Part shown: positions 16,299 through 24,748 of the stretch, in pieces | Position numbering within the stretch: the first letter of the stretch is position 1 | How the letters are laid out: each line of letters begins with the position of its first letter | Assembly: GCA_015062085.1 (NCBI GenBank) | Contig: SUVI01000008.1 | Location: 1-50,535, forward strand | Length of the DNA: 50,535 nucleotides | Reading direction: 5' to 3' | From: Planctomycetaceae bacterium | GTDB taxonomy: Bacteria; Planctomycetota; Planctomycetia; Pirellulales; Thermoguttaceae | Notes under the pieces: model-generated | Told to the model about the DNA's origin: nothing | Database searches by the model: none | Seen by the model: only the letters and a program-made list of their open reading frames with translations | Made by a program: the position numbers and the translations under genes

Positions 16299-16335
16299 AA
16301 GCGGCGAGCGTGCAAAGTGCCCGTTTGCCGCTTTT
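16299..16335 (+). terminator. Possible terminator of the symporter gene
   Basis: AAGCGGC (16299-16305) pairs with GCCGCTT (16327-16333), followed by a short T-run. It lies just beyond the 13-bp array. Confidence 0.4.
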
Positions 16336-16391
16336 CAGTTTAGGCACACGCCCCCCACAAAACGATTTTTAATCATTTGAAAGGATTTTGG

Positions 16392-18086
16392 ATGAAGATC
16401 CTCCATACTTCAGACTGGCATTTAGACGCTAAACTGGAGCAAAATTCCAGAGCACCGGAGCACGCGCTTTTTTTTCAGTGGCTCCGCGAGACGATCGTAT
16501 CGGAGAGCGTCGATGCACTGATCGTCGCGGGCGACGTTTTTGATTCCGGAATACCGGGAAACGCAGCCTGCCGACGCTACACGCAATTTCTGCGCGAACT
16601 GCACCTTGACGTTTTGAACGGGAGATCCCAGTGCCGAACGGTCATCGTAACTGCCGGAAACCACGATTCCCCTTCCTTTTTGAAAGCGTCCGCTCCCATT
16701 CTCGAGATCCTCGGGATCCATGTGGTGACGCAGCCGACGGAAGATCTGCGTGAGATGCTCATCCCGCTGAAAGATGCCAAAGGACAGACCCGCTGCATCG
16801 TGCTGGCAGTCCCTTTTCTGCGTGAAATTTGGCTCCGCAACTTTACAGACGGCGTGTTCGACAGTACGTTAGACCGTGCAGCAAACGACGCAGCAAACGA
16901 CGCAGCAAACGACGCAGCGCAGAGAAGGAACGCAAGCAAATCGGCGGGTCTGGAGGAAGTGGAGTCTTGGGAGGATCTGCCTCTATTTGCGGGACTTGAC
17001 GAACAGTGCATCATCAAATTCGCAGAGCCGTCCTTCACGGACGAAATGAACTCAACGGCCCCTGAAAAGGTGCGTTCTGATGGAGAGCAAGAGCCTGCGG
17101 AAAGGAGAAGTCTGGCGGAAACTGTACTGACGGGGATCCGAAATTTTTATCGAAAATTGACTCAGGAGGCCGTTGCGCTCCGTGAAGAACTCCTCTTGAA
17201 GGAAACGCCGGAATGGGTGAAGTCCCTCTCTTCAAAAACTCCCGAGGAAAGAAACCGAGCCGTCTCGCGTAAATTGCCGCTTTTGGCGACCGGGCATCTT
17301 TTTGTGTCGCAAGGAAAAACACTTGAAGAGGATGGAGTCCGACCGATCTACGTTGGCACGCTGGAGCAGTTTCCGGTCCAAGACTTTCCGGAGGAATTAG
17401 ACTACGTGGCGCTTGGACATCTTCACGTTCCCCAACTCGCAGGCGGGAGGGAGAATGTGCGCTACTCCGGTTCTCCCATACCAATGGGATTTTCAGAGAT
17501 CGGCAAACCAAAGAAGGTCGTACTTCTCGAAACGCACAATTCCGCGAAAACGATCTCGAAGCATGAGCCCAAGACGGAAGGATCGAATGAGGCATTTCAG
17601 TTCCGTGAACTAGAGATCCCAGTGTTTCAGACGCTGAAAGTTTTGTGCGGTGATTTTGAGGAGATCCGTTCCGCAGCACGCGCACTTCCGGAAGAAGAAC
17701 CGAAGATCTGGGTGAAAGCCGTCTTTACGGGAGAAAAATACGATCTGGGACTACGGGAGCAGATCGATGAACTCTTCCAGGGACTGCCGCACCTCCAGCT
17801 CGTGCATTTTGAGAATCGGACAGCCAAAAGGAATTCTGGAGGCGGGACGCTCTCCCTGCATGAAGACGTTCAGGATCTAACGGAAACGGAGCTTTTCGAC
17901 CGATTTCTGGAAGCGCGTCATTCCAATCTTCCAGAAGACGCCTGGGAACGCTTACGGGAAACGTTCCGTGAACTTCTGGAGCGGTTTCAGGCGGAATCGG
18001 CAAGCGGGATGGATGAGAAGATCGAAAATGCGGAGACAAAATACACTAAAACTGAAAACGCTGCGGCAGAAAAAAAGGGCCTCTGA
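16392..18086 (+). CDS. sbcD: SbcD-type nuclease subunit (Mre11 family)
   Basis: A 564-residue metallophosphoesterase that, with SbcC, forms the SbcCD complex (Mre11-Rad50 homologue), which cleaves DNA hairpins and processes blocked ends. The ATG at 16392 follows AAAGGA by 6 bases; a TTG at 16377 is in frame but would place the RBS inside the gene. Metal-binding motifs are Asp8/His10 (SDWH), GDVFDSG, Gly89-Asn-His-Asp92 and Gly342-His-Leu-His345. It is longer than the roughly 400-residue norm because about 110 residues are inserted between the core strands. The insert includes a triplicated NDAA (codons from a repeated GCAAACGACGCA). sbcC follows after 107 bases. Confidence 0.93.
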   Translation: MKILHTSDWHLDAKLEQNSRAPEHALFFQWLRETIVSESVDALIVAGDVFDSGIPGNAACRRYTQFLRELHLDVLNGRSQCRTVIVTAGNHDSPSFLKASAPILEILGIHVVTQPTEDLREMLIPLKDAKGQTRCIVLAVPFLREIWLRNFTDGVFDSTLDRAANDAANDAANDAAQRRNASKSAGLEEVESWEDLPLFAGLDEQCIIKFAEPSFTDEMNSTAPEKVRSDGEQEPAERRSLAETVLTGIRNFYRKLTQEAVALREELLLKETPEWVKSLSSKTPEERNRAVSRKLPLLATGHLFVSQGKTLEEDGVRPIYVGTLEQFPVQDFPEELDYVALGHLHVPQLAGGRENVRYSGSPIPMGFSEIGKPKKVVLLETHNSAKTISKHEPKTEGSNEAFQFRELEIPVFQTLKVLCGDFEEIRSAARALPEEEPKIWVKAVFTGEKYDLGLREQIDELFQGLPHLQLVHFENRTAKRNSGGGTLSLHEDVQDLTETELFDRFLEARHSNLPEDAWERLRETFRELLERFQAESASGMDEKIENAETKYTKTENAAAEKKGL

Positions 18087-18110
18087 ATCCCCCCAAGAAA
18101 CTGCAGTGCA

Positions 18111-18155
18111 GCCGTACCGTACGCCGAAAATCGAGGGCGGTCTGTACGGTACGGC
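18111..18155 (+). promoter_or_regulatory. Hairpin between sbcD and sbcC
   Basis: GCCGTACCGTAC (18111-18122) and GTACGGTACGGC (18144-18155) are a perfect 12-bp inverted repeat, with an inner GCC/GGC pairing. There is no T-run, so attenuation, transcript processing or RNA stabilisation between the two cistrons is more likely than simple termination. Confidence 0.5.
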
Positions 18156-18193
18156 ACGAAAATGAGCAAACGTAAATGAAGAAAGGGAAATTC

Positions 18194-21100
18194 ATGTTCA
18201 TTGAAAAGATCCATCTGCAAAATCTGGCTTCGCTGAAGGGGAAGTGGACGATCGACTTCACTCATCCGGACTACGAGGAGGGGATCTTTGCCATCATGGG
18301 ACCGAACGGTGCCGGAAAGAGCACCATCATGGACGCGATCTGCCTTGCATTGTATGGACGGACTCCCAGACTCGCGGAATTTTCAGGAAGCCAAAATGAG
18401 ATCATGAGTAAAGGTACGCAAGTATGCCTTGCAGAAGTCACGTTTCGAACGGCCAAAGGACGCTTCGTTTCAAGATGGCGTCATCGAAAAACGAAACGAA
18501 AGGATGCACTGACCCCATTTTCTCCGTCGGAAATGGAATTTGAATCCCTCGATGGAACGATCGGATCCCGCAAAAAGCAGGAGGTCAAAAAGTACGTTCA
18601 AGAGTATGTCGGGCTGAATTTTGAGCAGTTCACGCAGTCTGCTATGCTCGCACAGTTTCAGTTTGAGAAATTTTTGACGTCTGATCGTTCTGAACGGATC
18701 GCGATCCTCGAAACACTGACCGGAACAGGATATTTTGAAAATTTGGCCGCGCGAAGCCAAAAAATCGTGAAAGACCTTGAGAGTGAGATCCACAGTATGA
18801 ACGCCTCACTCGAGCAAGTCCCCATGTTGTCCCCTGAGGAATTGGAGGCCAAACGAGCGGAACAGCAACAGCGCGGGCAAAAGAAAAACGAACTGGACGC
18901 GAAGATACGGAAACTGGAGAAACTTCGCGCTCAAATGAACCAGTGGCAGACACTTCAGGAAAAAATTCGCCAAACAGCAAAAGAAATGGATGCTCTGGAA
19001 GCTCACAGAAACAAATTTTTGCCGTCAATGGAAAAACTGGAGAAAGCAGAACGCGCAGAAAGGATCCTGCCGCAGAGAAAGGAACTTTTAGCCGTACGCC
19101 AAAACACGGAAGAAAAACAGTCCGAACTAACGCTCAGAAAGGACGAGCGCGAGACTTTGCGTCTGGAATGCACGCAGCTTGAAGAAGAAAAGAAGGAGGC
19201 AGAGACTGCAAAAGAGCTTTTAGGGGATCTGATCCAGGAAAGTCAGCCGATCCTGCTGGAGATCCGGGGAACAGATGAGATTTTGGAAAAATTAAAACAG
19301 GACGGAAGTTCCCTGAAGGAAAAATTGAGTGAACTTCAGGAGGAAACGCGGGCAAAGAAAGAAGATTTTGAGGGCCTCGAGAAAAAAGTTGAGGAAACGG
19401 AATGCCGTTTGGCGGAACAGCGTGAGCAGGCAGTGAAAAACGGCGGACTGGAAGAGTGGAAGCGATGGGAGGAAACGGGAGAGCTGCCGATCCTAACGGA
19501 ATTTTATCCCTTTCATTTCAGGATCTCCAGCCTCTTGGAACAACTGCAAAATTTAAGCCGGCTGGATGAAAATGTGGCGGAACTTCAGCAACAGTTCGCG
19601 GAAAAGGAACGTCTTCTGAAAGATTCTGCGGAAAAAATGCAGCAGGCATCCGAAGAGTTCCAGGCAGCTCGAAAAGAAATCGAGATACTTTCAGAGGCTT
19701 TTCGCACGGTACACGAGCAGCAGAAGGAACTCGTTCGGGATTCCGAACGAAATTCCCGTCTTCAGGGAAAACTCCACGCGTTTGAAAGCACGCTTGAAGC
19801 CCGAACTCAATTTCTGGAGGAACGCGGACAGCTTGAGAGCCGAAAAACGCACTTGGACACAGAAACGAAAAATGCGGCAGAGAACCGCGCGGCTTGCGAT
19901 TCGGCCATCAGTACTCTTAGAGAGCAGATCGAGACCTTACGGGAAATCGTTTCCGGAGCAAAAGCGATCCGTGAATTCGAGTCGATGCGCAGCTGCCTGC
20001 ACGACGGAAAACCATGCCCTTTGTGCGGAGCTCTGGTGCATCCCTACGCACTAAACAGACCGGATGATGGAAGAAAAGAAGAAAGTGAACTGAAAAAACT
20101 ACAGAATGAACTGACTGAAATGGAGAATGCACGAGAACTTGCTGCAGATAAAGAAAAGGAACTTCTGCAGGAAAAGACCCGATGCGAAACGCAACTTGAC
20201 GGAAACGAAACTGCCCTGAAAAAATGCGAGGAAACTCTTCATCAGATCTGGGATGCGCTCCGGCGTGAGTGGCTGGAGATCCACAAATCGGCTGCGGCTG
20301 CAAGTACGGAAACGGCTGCAAGTACAGCAATGGCAACTGCGTCAACCCCAGAACTCGCGGACATACTGGAAGAGTGCACTTGCCGGCAATTTCTGGAAAT
20401 GGCCAGCGAGTTTCTCCGCCGGGAACATCAAAAAAGTGAGGAGGCAGAAGAAAGACGGCTGACGATCACTGACGAACTGACGAAAGCTCAGAACCGATAC
20501 ACGCAGGCCGAAGAACTCCTGAAAGAAAAAGAGACCCTTTTCCATAAAGCGGAAAATGTGTTGACAGGATCACGGGAGCGTGTCGAGTACTCGGAGGCGG
20601 AACAACGCCAAATTCAGAAAGATCTTGCGGAAAAGATCCCTGCACTTCAGGCAGACATCCTCACGAGCATACCGTGTGTTTGGAGAAACGCCGAAGAAGA
20701 GCGGAGGGAACACGAAACTGCGAAAATCCTAGATATTTGGAAAAATGTTCAGACCAATTTGGAACAAATGTATGGAGCGTGGGAGCTGATTCGAGCTCTG
20801 ACTGTGGAACTGGAACGCCAGAAACGTGAAAAAGAGGCGGCGAAACTCGAATTTGAACGCGCTCAAAATGCGCAAAATGAACAGAACGAACTTTTGGAAA
20901 CGTGCCGAAACGAATTCCGACTCCGAAATGCGCGGCGTACTGAGTCTTTGAACCAGCTGAAAGCAAAATTTTCCGGCACGAAACTAAATTGGGAAAATTC
21001 AGAAACGGCGTTTGATGCGACAGTTTGGGAGGAAGACGTCAGGCTCAAATACGAAAAGCTACAAAATATTTTTCGTGAAATTTCAGAAAACCTCGAAAAA

Positions 21101-22102
21101 AAGCGGCAAATGTACACTCGGGCAGATGCCAACGTACAGAACCTTGAAAAGTCCATACAGCAGGGGACTCAAACCGCAGAACGGCTTCACGCGCAACTGA
21201 CAGCACGGATCCAGGAAGAACGTTTTGCGGATGAAGAAGAACTTCTCCGCGCAGTCTTGCCGGAAGAAGAACGGCAGATCCTGGAATCCGAAATGCAGAA
21301 AATACACGAAAAGAAGAGCGAACTGACTGGCCGAGCGAAACAAAATCAGCAGGAATTTGATTCTTTCGGCGGTCAAGCTCCCTCCGATAAAACAAAAGAG
21401 GAACTTGACCAAGAACAGGAACGACTGAAGGAGGAAGCAGACGAAAATCTGAAGCAAATGGGGATCCTGGAACAGATCTTTGTGCAGCAAAAAGATGCAG
21501 AGGAACAGAGAGGACGTCTGAATGAAAAACTAAAATCTCTTACGTCCGAAACACAGCGCTGGCGGGAGCTGATGAACGTTCTGTACCCTGCGCACAAGAG
21601 AAGATCTGATTCTTTTGTAAATTTTGTACAAGGATTCACATTTAACCGACTAGTTCATTTTGCGAACATCCATCTCCAGCAGCTCAATCCGCGTTACCTG
21701 CTTCGGATGCACCCAGAGGAATCAACGGTCCTCCAGATCATCGACTGTATGCACGAACAGAGCGTCAGAAAACCGGAAAGTCTGTCGGGCGGCGAGACGT
21801 TCATCCTCAGCCTCGCGCTCGCATTGGGACTGACCCGGCTTGCGAGCCGTAATGTGGAGATCAACTCTTTCTTTATCGATGAAGGATTCGGATCACTTTC
21901 CCAAGATTCATTAAAAGAAGCTCTGGACGCACTCTCAAGATACCATGCGGATGCGAAAAAGAAAGGCCGGAAACTCATCGGACTGATCTCACACGTGGAA
22001 AGCATTCAGGAAGAAGTCGGTACTTTCATTCGGCTGACGCCCTATCCGCCGCAGCAGTTCAGCCGCATTTCAGGTCCAGGCGTGACACAGGACGGAAAAT
22101 AA
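18194..22102 (+). CDS. sbcC: SbcC-type ATPase (Rad50 family)
   Basis: A 1302-residue SMC-like ATPase partner of SbcD. The ATG at 18194 gives the family N-terminus (MFIEKIHLQNLASLKG) and has AAAGGGAA upstream; the ATG at 18176 is less likely. Visible parts are Walker A Gly36-Pro-Asn-Gly-Ala-Gly-Lys-Ser-Thr44, a first long coiled coil (about 190-590), the zinc-hook Cys608-Pro-Leu-Cys611, a second coiled coil (about 640-1130), the ABC signature LSGGE (1197-1201) and Walker B FFIDEG with Asp1229 and Glu1230. Length and layout are normal for the family. It is likely co-transcribed with sbcD. Confidence 0.95.
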   Translation: MFIEKIHLQNLASLKGKWTIDFTHPDYEEGIFAIMGPNGAGKSTIMDAICLALYGRTPRLAEFSGSQNEIMSKGTQVCLAEVTFRTAKGRFVSRWRHRKTKRKDALTPFSPSEMEFESLDGTIGSRKKQEVKKYVQEYVGLNFEQFTQSAMLAQFQFEKFLTSDRSERIAILETLTGTGYFENLAARSQKIVKDLESEIHSMNASLEQVPMLSPEELEAKRAEQQQRGQKKNELDAKIRKLEKLRAQMNQWQTLQEKIRQTAKEMDALEAHRNKFLPSMEKLEKAERAERILPQRKELLAVRQNTEEKQSELTLRKDERETLRLECTQLEEEKKEAETAKELLGDLIQESQPILLEIRGTDEILEKLKQDGSSLKEKLSELQEETRAKKEDFEGLEKKVEETECRLAEQREQAVKNGGLEEWKRWEETGELPILTEFYPFHFRISSLLEQLQNLSRLDENVAELQQQFAEKERLLKDSAEKMQQASEEFQAARKEIEILSEAFRTVHEQQKELVRDSERNSRLQGKLHAFESTLEARTQFLEERGQLESRKTHLDTETKNAAENRAACDSAISTLREQIETLREIVSGAKAIREFESMRSCLHDGKPCPLCGALVHPYALNRPDDGRKEESELKKLQNELTEMENARELAADKEKELLQEKTRCETQLDGNETALKKCEETLHQIWDALRREWLEIHKSAAAASTETAASTAMATASTPELADILEECTCRQFLEMASEFLRREHQKSEEAEERRLTITDELTKAQNRYTQAEELLKEKETLFHKAENVLTGSRERVEYSEAEQRQIQKDLAEKIPALQADILTSIPCVWRNAEEERREHETAKILDIWKNVQTNLEQMYGAWELIRALTVELERQKREKEAAKLEFERAQNAQNEQNELLETCRNEFRLRNARRTESLNQLKAKFSGTKLNWENSETAFDATVWEEDVRLKYEKLQNIFREISENLEKKRQMYTRADANVQNLEKSIQQGTQTAERLHAQLTARIQEERFADEEELLRAVLPEEERQILESEMQKIHEKKSELTGRAKQNQQEFDSFGGQAPSDKTKEELDQEQERLKEEADENLKQMGILEQIFVQQKDAEEQRGRLNEKLKSLTSETQRWRELMNVLYPAHKRRSDSFVNFVQGFTFNRLVHFANIHLQQLNPRYLLRMHPEESTVLQIIDCMHEQSVRKPESLSGGETFILSLALALGLTRLASRNVEINSFFIDEGFGSLSQDSLKEALDALSRYHADAKKKGRKLIGLISHVESIQEEVGTFIRLTPYPPQQFSRISGPGVTQDGK

Positions 22103-22139
22103 GCTCCGTTTCCAGACTCGGCGGGTCAAAAACATAAAA

Positions 22140-22179
22140 AAAAACACCGTCTTCCGTAAAAAAAGAAAACGGCGTTTTT
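22140..22179. terminator. Shared terminator between sbcC and fusA
   Basis: AAAAACACCGT (22140-22150) pairs with ACGGCGTTTTT (22169-22179). There is one A-C mismatch on the plus strand, which becomes a G-U pair on the minus strand, and A/T-runs lie on both sides. It separates two convergent genes. Confidence 0.65.
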
Positions 22180-22221
22180 GATCAAACGTCCAGAGAAACC
22201 CAAATTTCCCTGAAACTGGAA

Positions 22222-24324
22222 CTATTTTCCCTGAAGCTGCTTTTTACGTTCCAGGATGACTTCTTCCTGCAGATACGCCGGCAGCGGTTTGTAGCGCGAG
22301 AACATAAGAAGGAATGTCCCCTGCCCCTGCGTGATGCTGCGCAGGTCCGTCATGTATCCGAAGGTCTCAGAAAGCGGCACTTCCCCTTCGATCCGGACGG
22401 ATCCCTGGACCATTTCCGTATTCATGATGACTCCGCGGCGCTGGGAAAGGTCCCCGACGACCGATCCCTGGAAATTCTGCGGACACTCGATCGCGATCTT
22501 CATGACCGGCTCCAGAAGGCACGGTTTCGTTTTGTTGAAGTACTCGCGGATGGTCGCCTGAGCGCAGATCTGGAACGACATGTCGGAACTGTCGACTTCA
22601 TGGTAGGAGCCGTCATTCACGAGATAGTGCATATTCACGATCGGGAAACCAGCGACGGGACCTTTTTCCAGTGATTTACGCACCCCTTTTTCGATGGCCG
22701 GAATGTACTGACGCGGAATGCGCCCGCCAACGATCTTTTCCTCAAAGAGGAAGAATTCGTCCGTTCCCTCTTCCGGAAGAGGCCGGATCTCGCCGACAAT
22801 GTGCGCAAACTGTCCAGAACCGCCGGTCTGTTTCTTGTATCGATAGTCAAAAGAACAGGGCTGAGTCGGAGCTTCGCGGTAGTTGACGCGCGGATTGCTG
22901 ACCTCGACCTCCACTTTGTATTCACGGCGGATACGCTCAATATACACCTCAAGATGGAGTTCGCCCATACCGGACATAATGGTCTCAGACGTCTCTTTGT
23001 CGCTGGAGATGACGAGCGTTGGGTCTTCACGGCGGAAACGCTGAAGCGCTTTTCCAAGCCGGTTTGCGTCCCCGCGTTCTTTCGGACTGATAGCGACCTG
23101 AATGACCGGTTCCGGAACGTACATGCTCTGGAGCGTGCAGGCAGGATACTCACTGCAGAACGTATCGCCGCTGGCGCAGTCCAAACCCATGACAGCAACG
23201 ATCTCGCCGGCACCGGCTTCTTCGATCTCCTGACGTTCATCAGCGTGAATGCGTACGATGCGTCCAAAACGCTCGCGCGCCCCGGTCCGCTGATTGTAGT
23301 ACTGCTCGCCTTTTTTAAACGACCCCTGATAAATACGCATGAAGACCAGCGTACCATAAAGATCCTCAACGATTTTAAACGCCATCGCGACCGTGGGAAG
23401 CGAAGAATCCGGAGTCAGCGTGATCTCACGGTGCGGTTCCTCAAATTCCAGCGCAGTCGGCGTCGTGTCGCACGGACTGGGAAGATACTCGACGATCCCG
23501 TCCAAAAGAGGCTGGACCCCTTTATTTCGGTACGCAGTTCCCATAAAAACGGGAGTCATAAGTCCAGCCTGCGCCGCATTGCGCACGACCTGGCGGATCA
23601 TTTCGTCGGTGATTTTTTCCTCTTCCGCGCTCAAAAGCAGCTCGAGGATCTCATCACTGTACATCGAAAGGGCCTCGAGCATTCGGTTTCGATACTCTTC
23701 CACCGCTTCCTTCAAAATTTCCGGGCATGCTTCCTTTCGAATGACTTCGCCGTTCGCGCCGTCAAAATAAATGGCTTCACGGGTAATGAGATCCACCACA
23801 CCTTCAAAATCGTGTTCGCGGCCGATCGGGTACTGCATCATGACAGGATTGCACGCAAGACGCTCATCCAGCTGCCGCACGACTTCAAACGGGTTCGCTC
23901 CAGTACGGTCCATTTTGTTGATGAAAGCCAAACGCGGGACCTTGTATCGGCGCATCTGACGGTCGATCGTCAGTGACTGCGGCTGAACTCCGCCAACAGC
24001 ACAAAGTACGAGCACAGCACCGTCCAAAACACGCAGGGAACGCTCAACTTCCACAGTAAAGTCCACGTGACCAGGCGTGTCGATGAGGTTGATCTGCCGT
24101 TCCTTCCAGTGGACCGTCGTGGCGGCACTTTGAATAGTGATCCCGCGCTCACGCTCCAATTCCATAGAGTCCATCGTTGCGCCGGCGCCTTCGGCAATCT
24201 CATTCATACGGTGAATGCGTCCGCCATAGAAGAGGATCCGTTCACTAAGGGTCGTTTTTCCCGAATCGATATGTGCCGCGATCCCGATATTTCGAATCGC
24301 TGATATTTTATTTTTTTCCGCCAC
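22222..24324 (-). CDS. fusA: Elongation factor G (spdEFG1/mtEFG1-like)
   Basis: A 700-residue translational GTPase that drives ribosomal translocation. Motifs are G1 AHIDSGKTT (from residue 17), ERGIT switch I, G3 DTPGH and G4 NKMD, with normal domains II-V. G1 carries Ser21 where canonical EF-G has Ala, and domain II reads GLDCASGDTF. Both are features of the mitochondrial EFG1 and spirochaete/planctomycete-type EF-G lineage, not of the canonical str-operon EF-G. It is monocistronic here, with its own strong promoter and no rpsG/rpsL/tuf neighbours, which fits that assignment. Division of labour with other EF-G copies cannot be judged from this window. Confidence 0.93.
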   Translation of the reverse strand: MAEKNKISAIRNIGIAAHIDSGKTTLSERILFYGGRIHRMNEIAEGAGATMDSMELERERGITIQSAATTVHWKERQINLIDTPGHVDFTVEVERSLRVLDGAVLVLCAVGGVQPQSLTIDRQMRRYKVPRLAFINKMDRTGANPFEVVRQLDERLACNPVMMQYPIGREHDFEGVVDLITREAIYFDGANGEVIRKEACPEILKEAVEEYRNRMLEALSMYSDEILELLLSAEEEKITDEMIRQVVRNAAQAGLMTPVFMGTAYRNKGVQPLLDGIVEYLPSPCDTTPTALEFEEPHREITLTPDSSLPTVAMAFKIVEDLYGTLVFMRIYQGSFKKGEQYYNQRTGARERFGRIVRIHADERQEIEEAGAGEIVAVMGLDCASGDTFCSEYPACTLQSMYVPEPVIQVAISPKERGDANRLGKALQRFRREDPTLVISSDKETSETIMSGMGELHLEVYIERIRREYKVEVEVSNPRVNYREAPTQPCSFDYRYKKQTGGSGQFAHIVGEIRPLPEEGTDEFFLFEEKIVGGRIPRQYIPAIEKGVRKSLEKGPVAGFPIVNMHYLVNDGSYHEVDSSDMSFQICAQATIREYFNKTKPCLLEPVMKIAIECPQNFQGSVVGDLSQRRGVIMNTEMVQGSVRIEGEVPLSETFGYMTDLRSITQGQGTFLLMFSRYKPLPAYLQEEVILERKKQLQGK

Positions 24325-24388
24325 GTTTCACCACTTTCCGATTTTGAAAGGAGTATAAAAGAAAAGAAAAACAAAAAAACACGACTTT

Positions 24389-24416
24389 ATTTTACCAAAT
24401 TTTTCGATTTTGTCAA
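24389..24416 (-). promoter_or_regulatory. Promoter of fusA
   Basis: On the minus strand, TTGACA (24411-24416), 16-base spacer, TAAAAT (24389-24394), 65 bases from the start codon. This is the best sigma-70 match in the window. Confidence 0.7.
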
Positions 24417-24596
24417 GTGTCTGACCGCGGATTTTTTCGAAATTTATCACTCTCTTTGCCATTTGCGGTCTTCACGGAAGGATTTTTTCAAAAGAACGGC
24501 TGCTTCGGCATGCAGATCGGGACGCTTCCTCGCGACTTGTTCTGGCCCCCAAAGCGGAAAGAGTACCCCAAAGAAAGCAAAAGTATGAGAAAATCG
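24417..24596. other. Non-coding stretch between fusA and hisD promoters
   Basis: Divergent intergenic DNA. Open frames here are extensions of antisense reading through hisD and show no RBS or family features. I see no gene or RNA that I can name. Confidence 0.5.
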
Positions 24597-24655
24597 AACG
24601 TTTCCTTGAGGCCATTGCCTGCGGGGGGGGGCTTGAAGAAATTTAAGGAAACGTT
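24597..24655 (+). promoter_or_regulatory. Inverted repeat overlapping the hisD promoter
   Basis: AACGTTTCCTT (24597-24607) and AAGGAAACGTT (24645-24655) are a perfect 11-bp inverted repeat. They flank a run of nine Gs and the hisD -35, and the right arm ends one base into the -10. The geometry fits an operator or cruciform more than a terminator. Confidence 0.4.
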
Positions 24656-24660
24656 AAAAT
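24633..24660 (+). promoter_or_regulatory. Promoter of hisD
   Basis: TTGAAG (24633-24638), 16-base spacer, TAAAAT (24655-24660), 88 bases from the ATG. Confidence 0.5.
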
Positions 24661-24748
24661 AGCATGTGTAAGGCTGTTCGCAGTCTGTGACTGTTCGCGG
24701 CCAAAGTGAGTAAAACGTTTTACGGAACTTTTCGGGACGGAGGTTTTT

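Noticed and set aside
22801..23976. 391-codon plus-strand ORF opposite fusA
   Set aside because: Shadow of the EF-G gene, no RBS and no family features.
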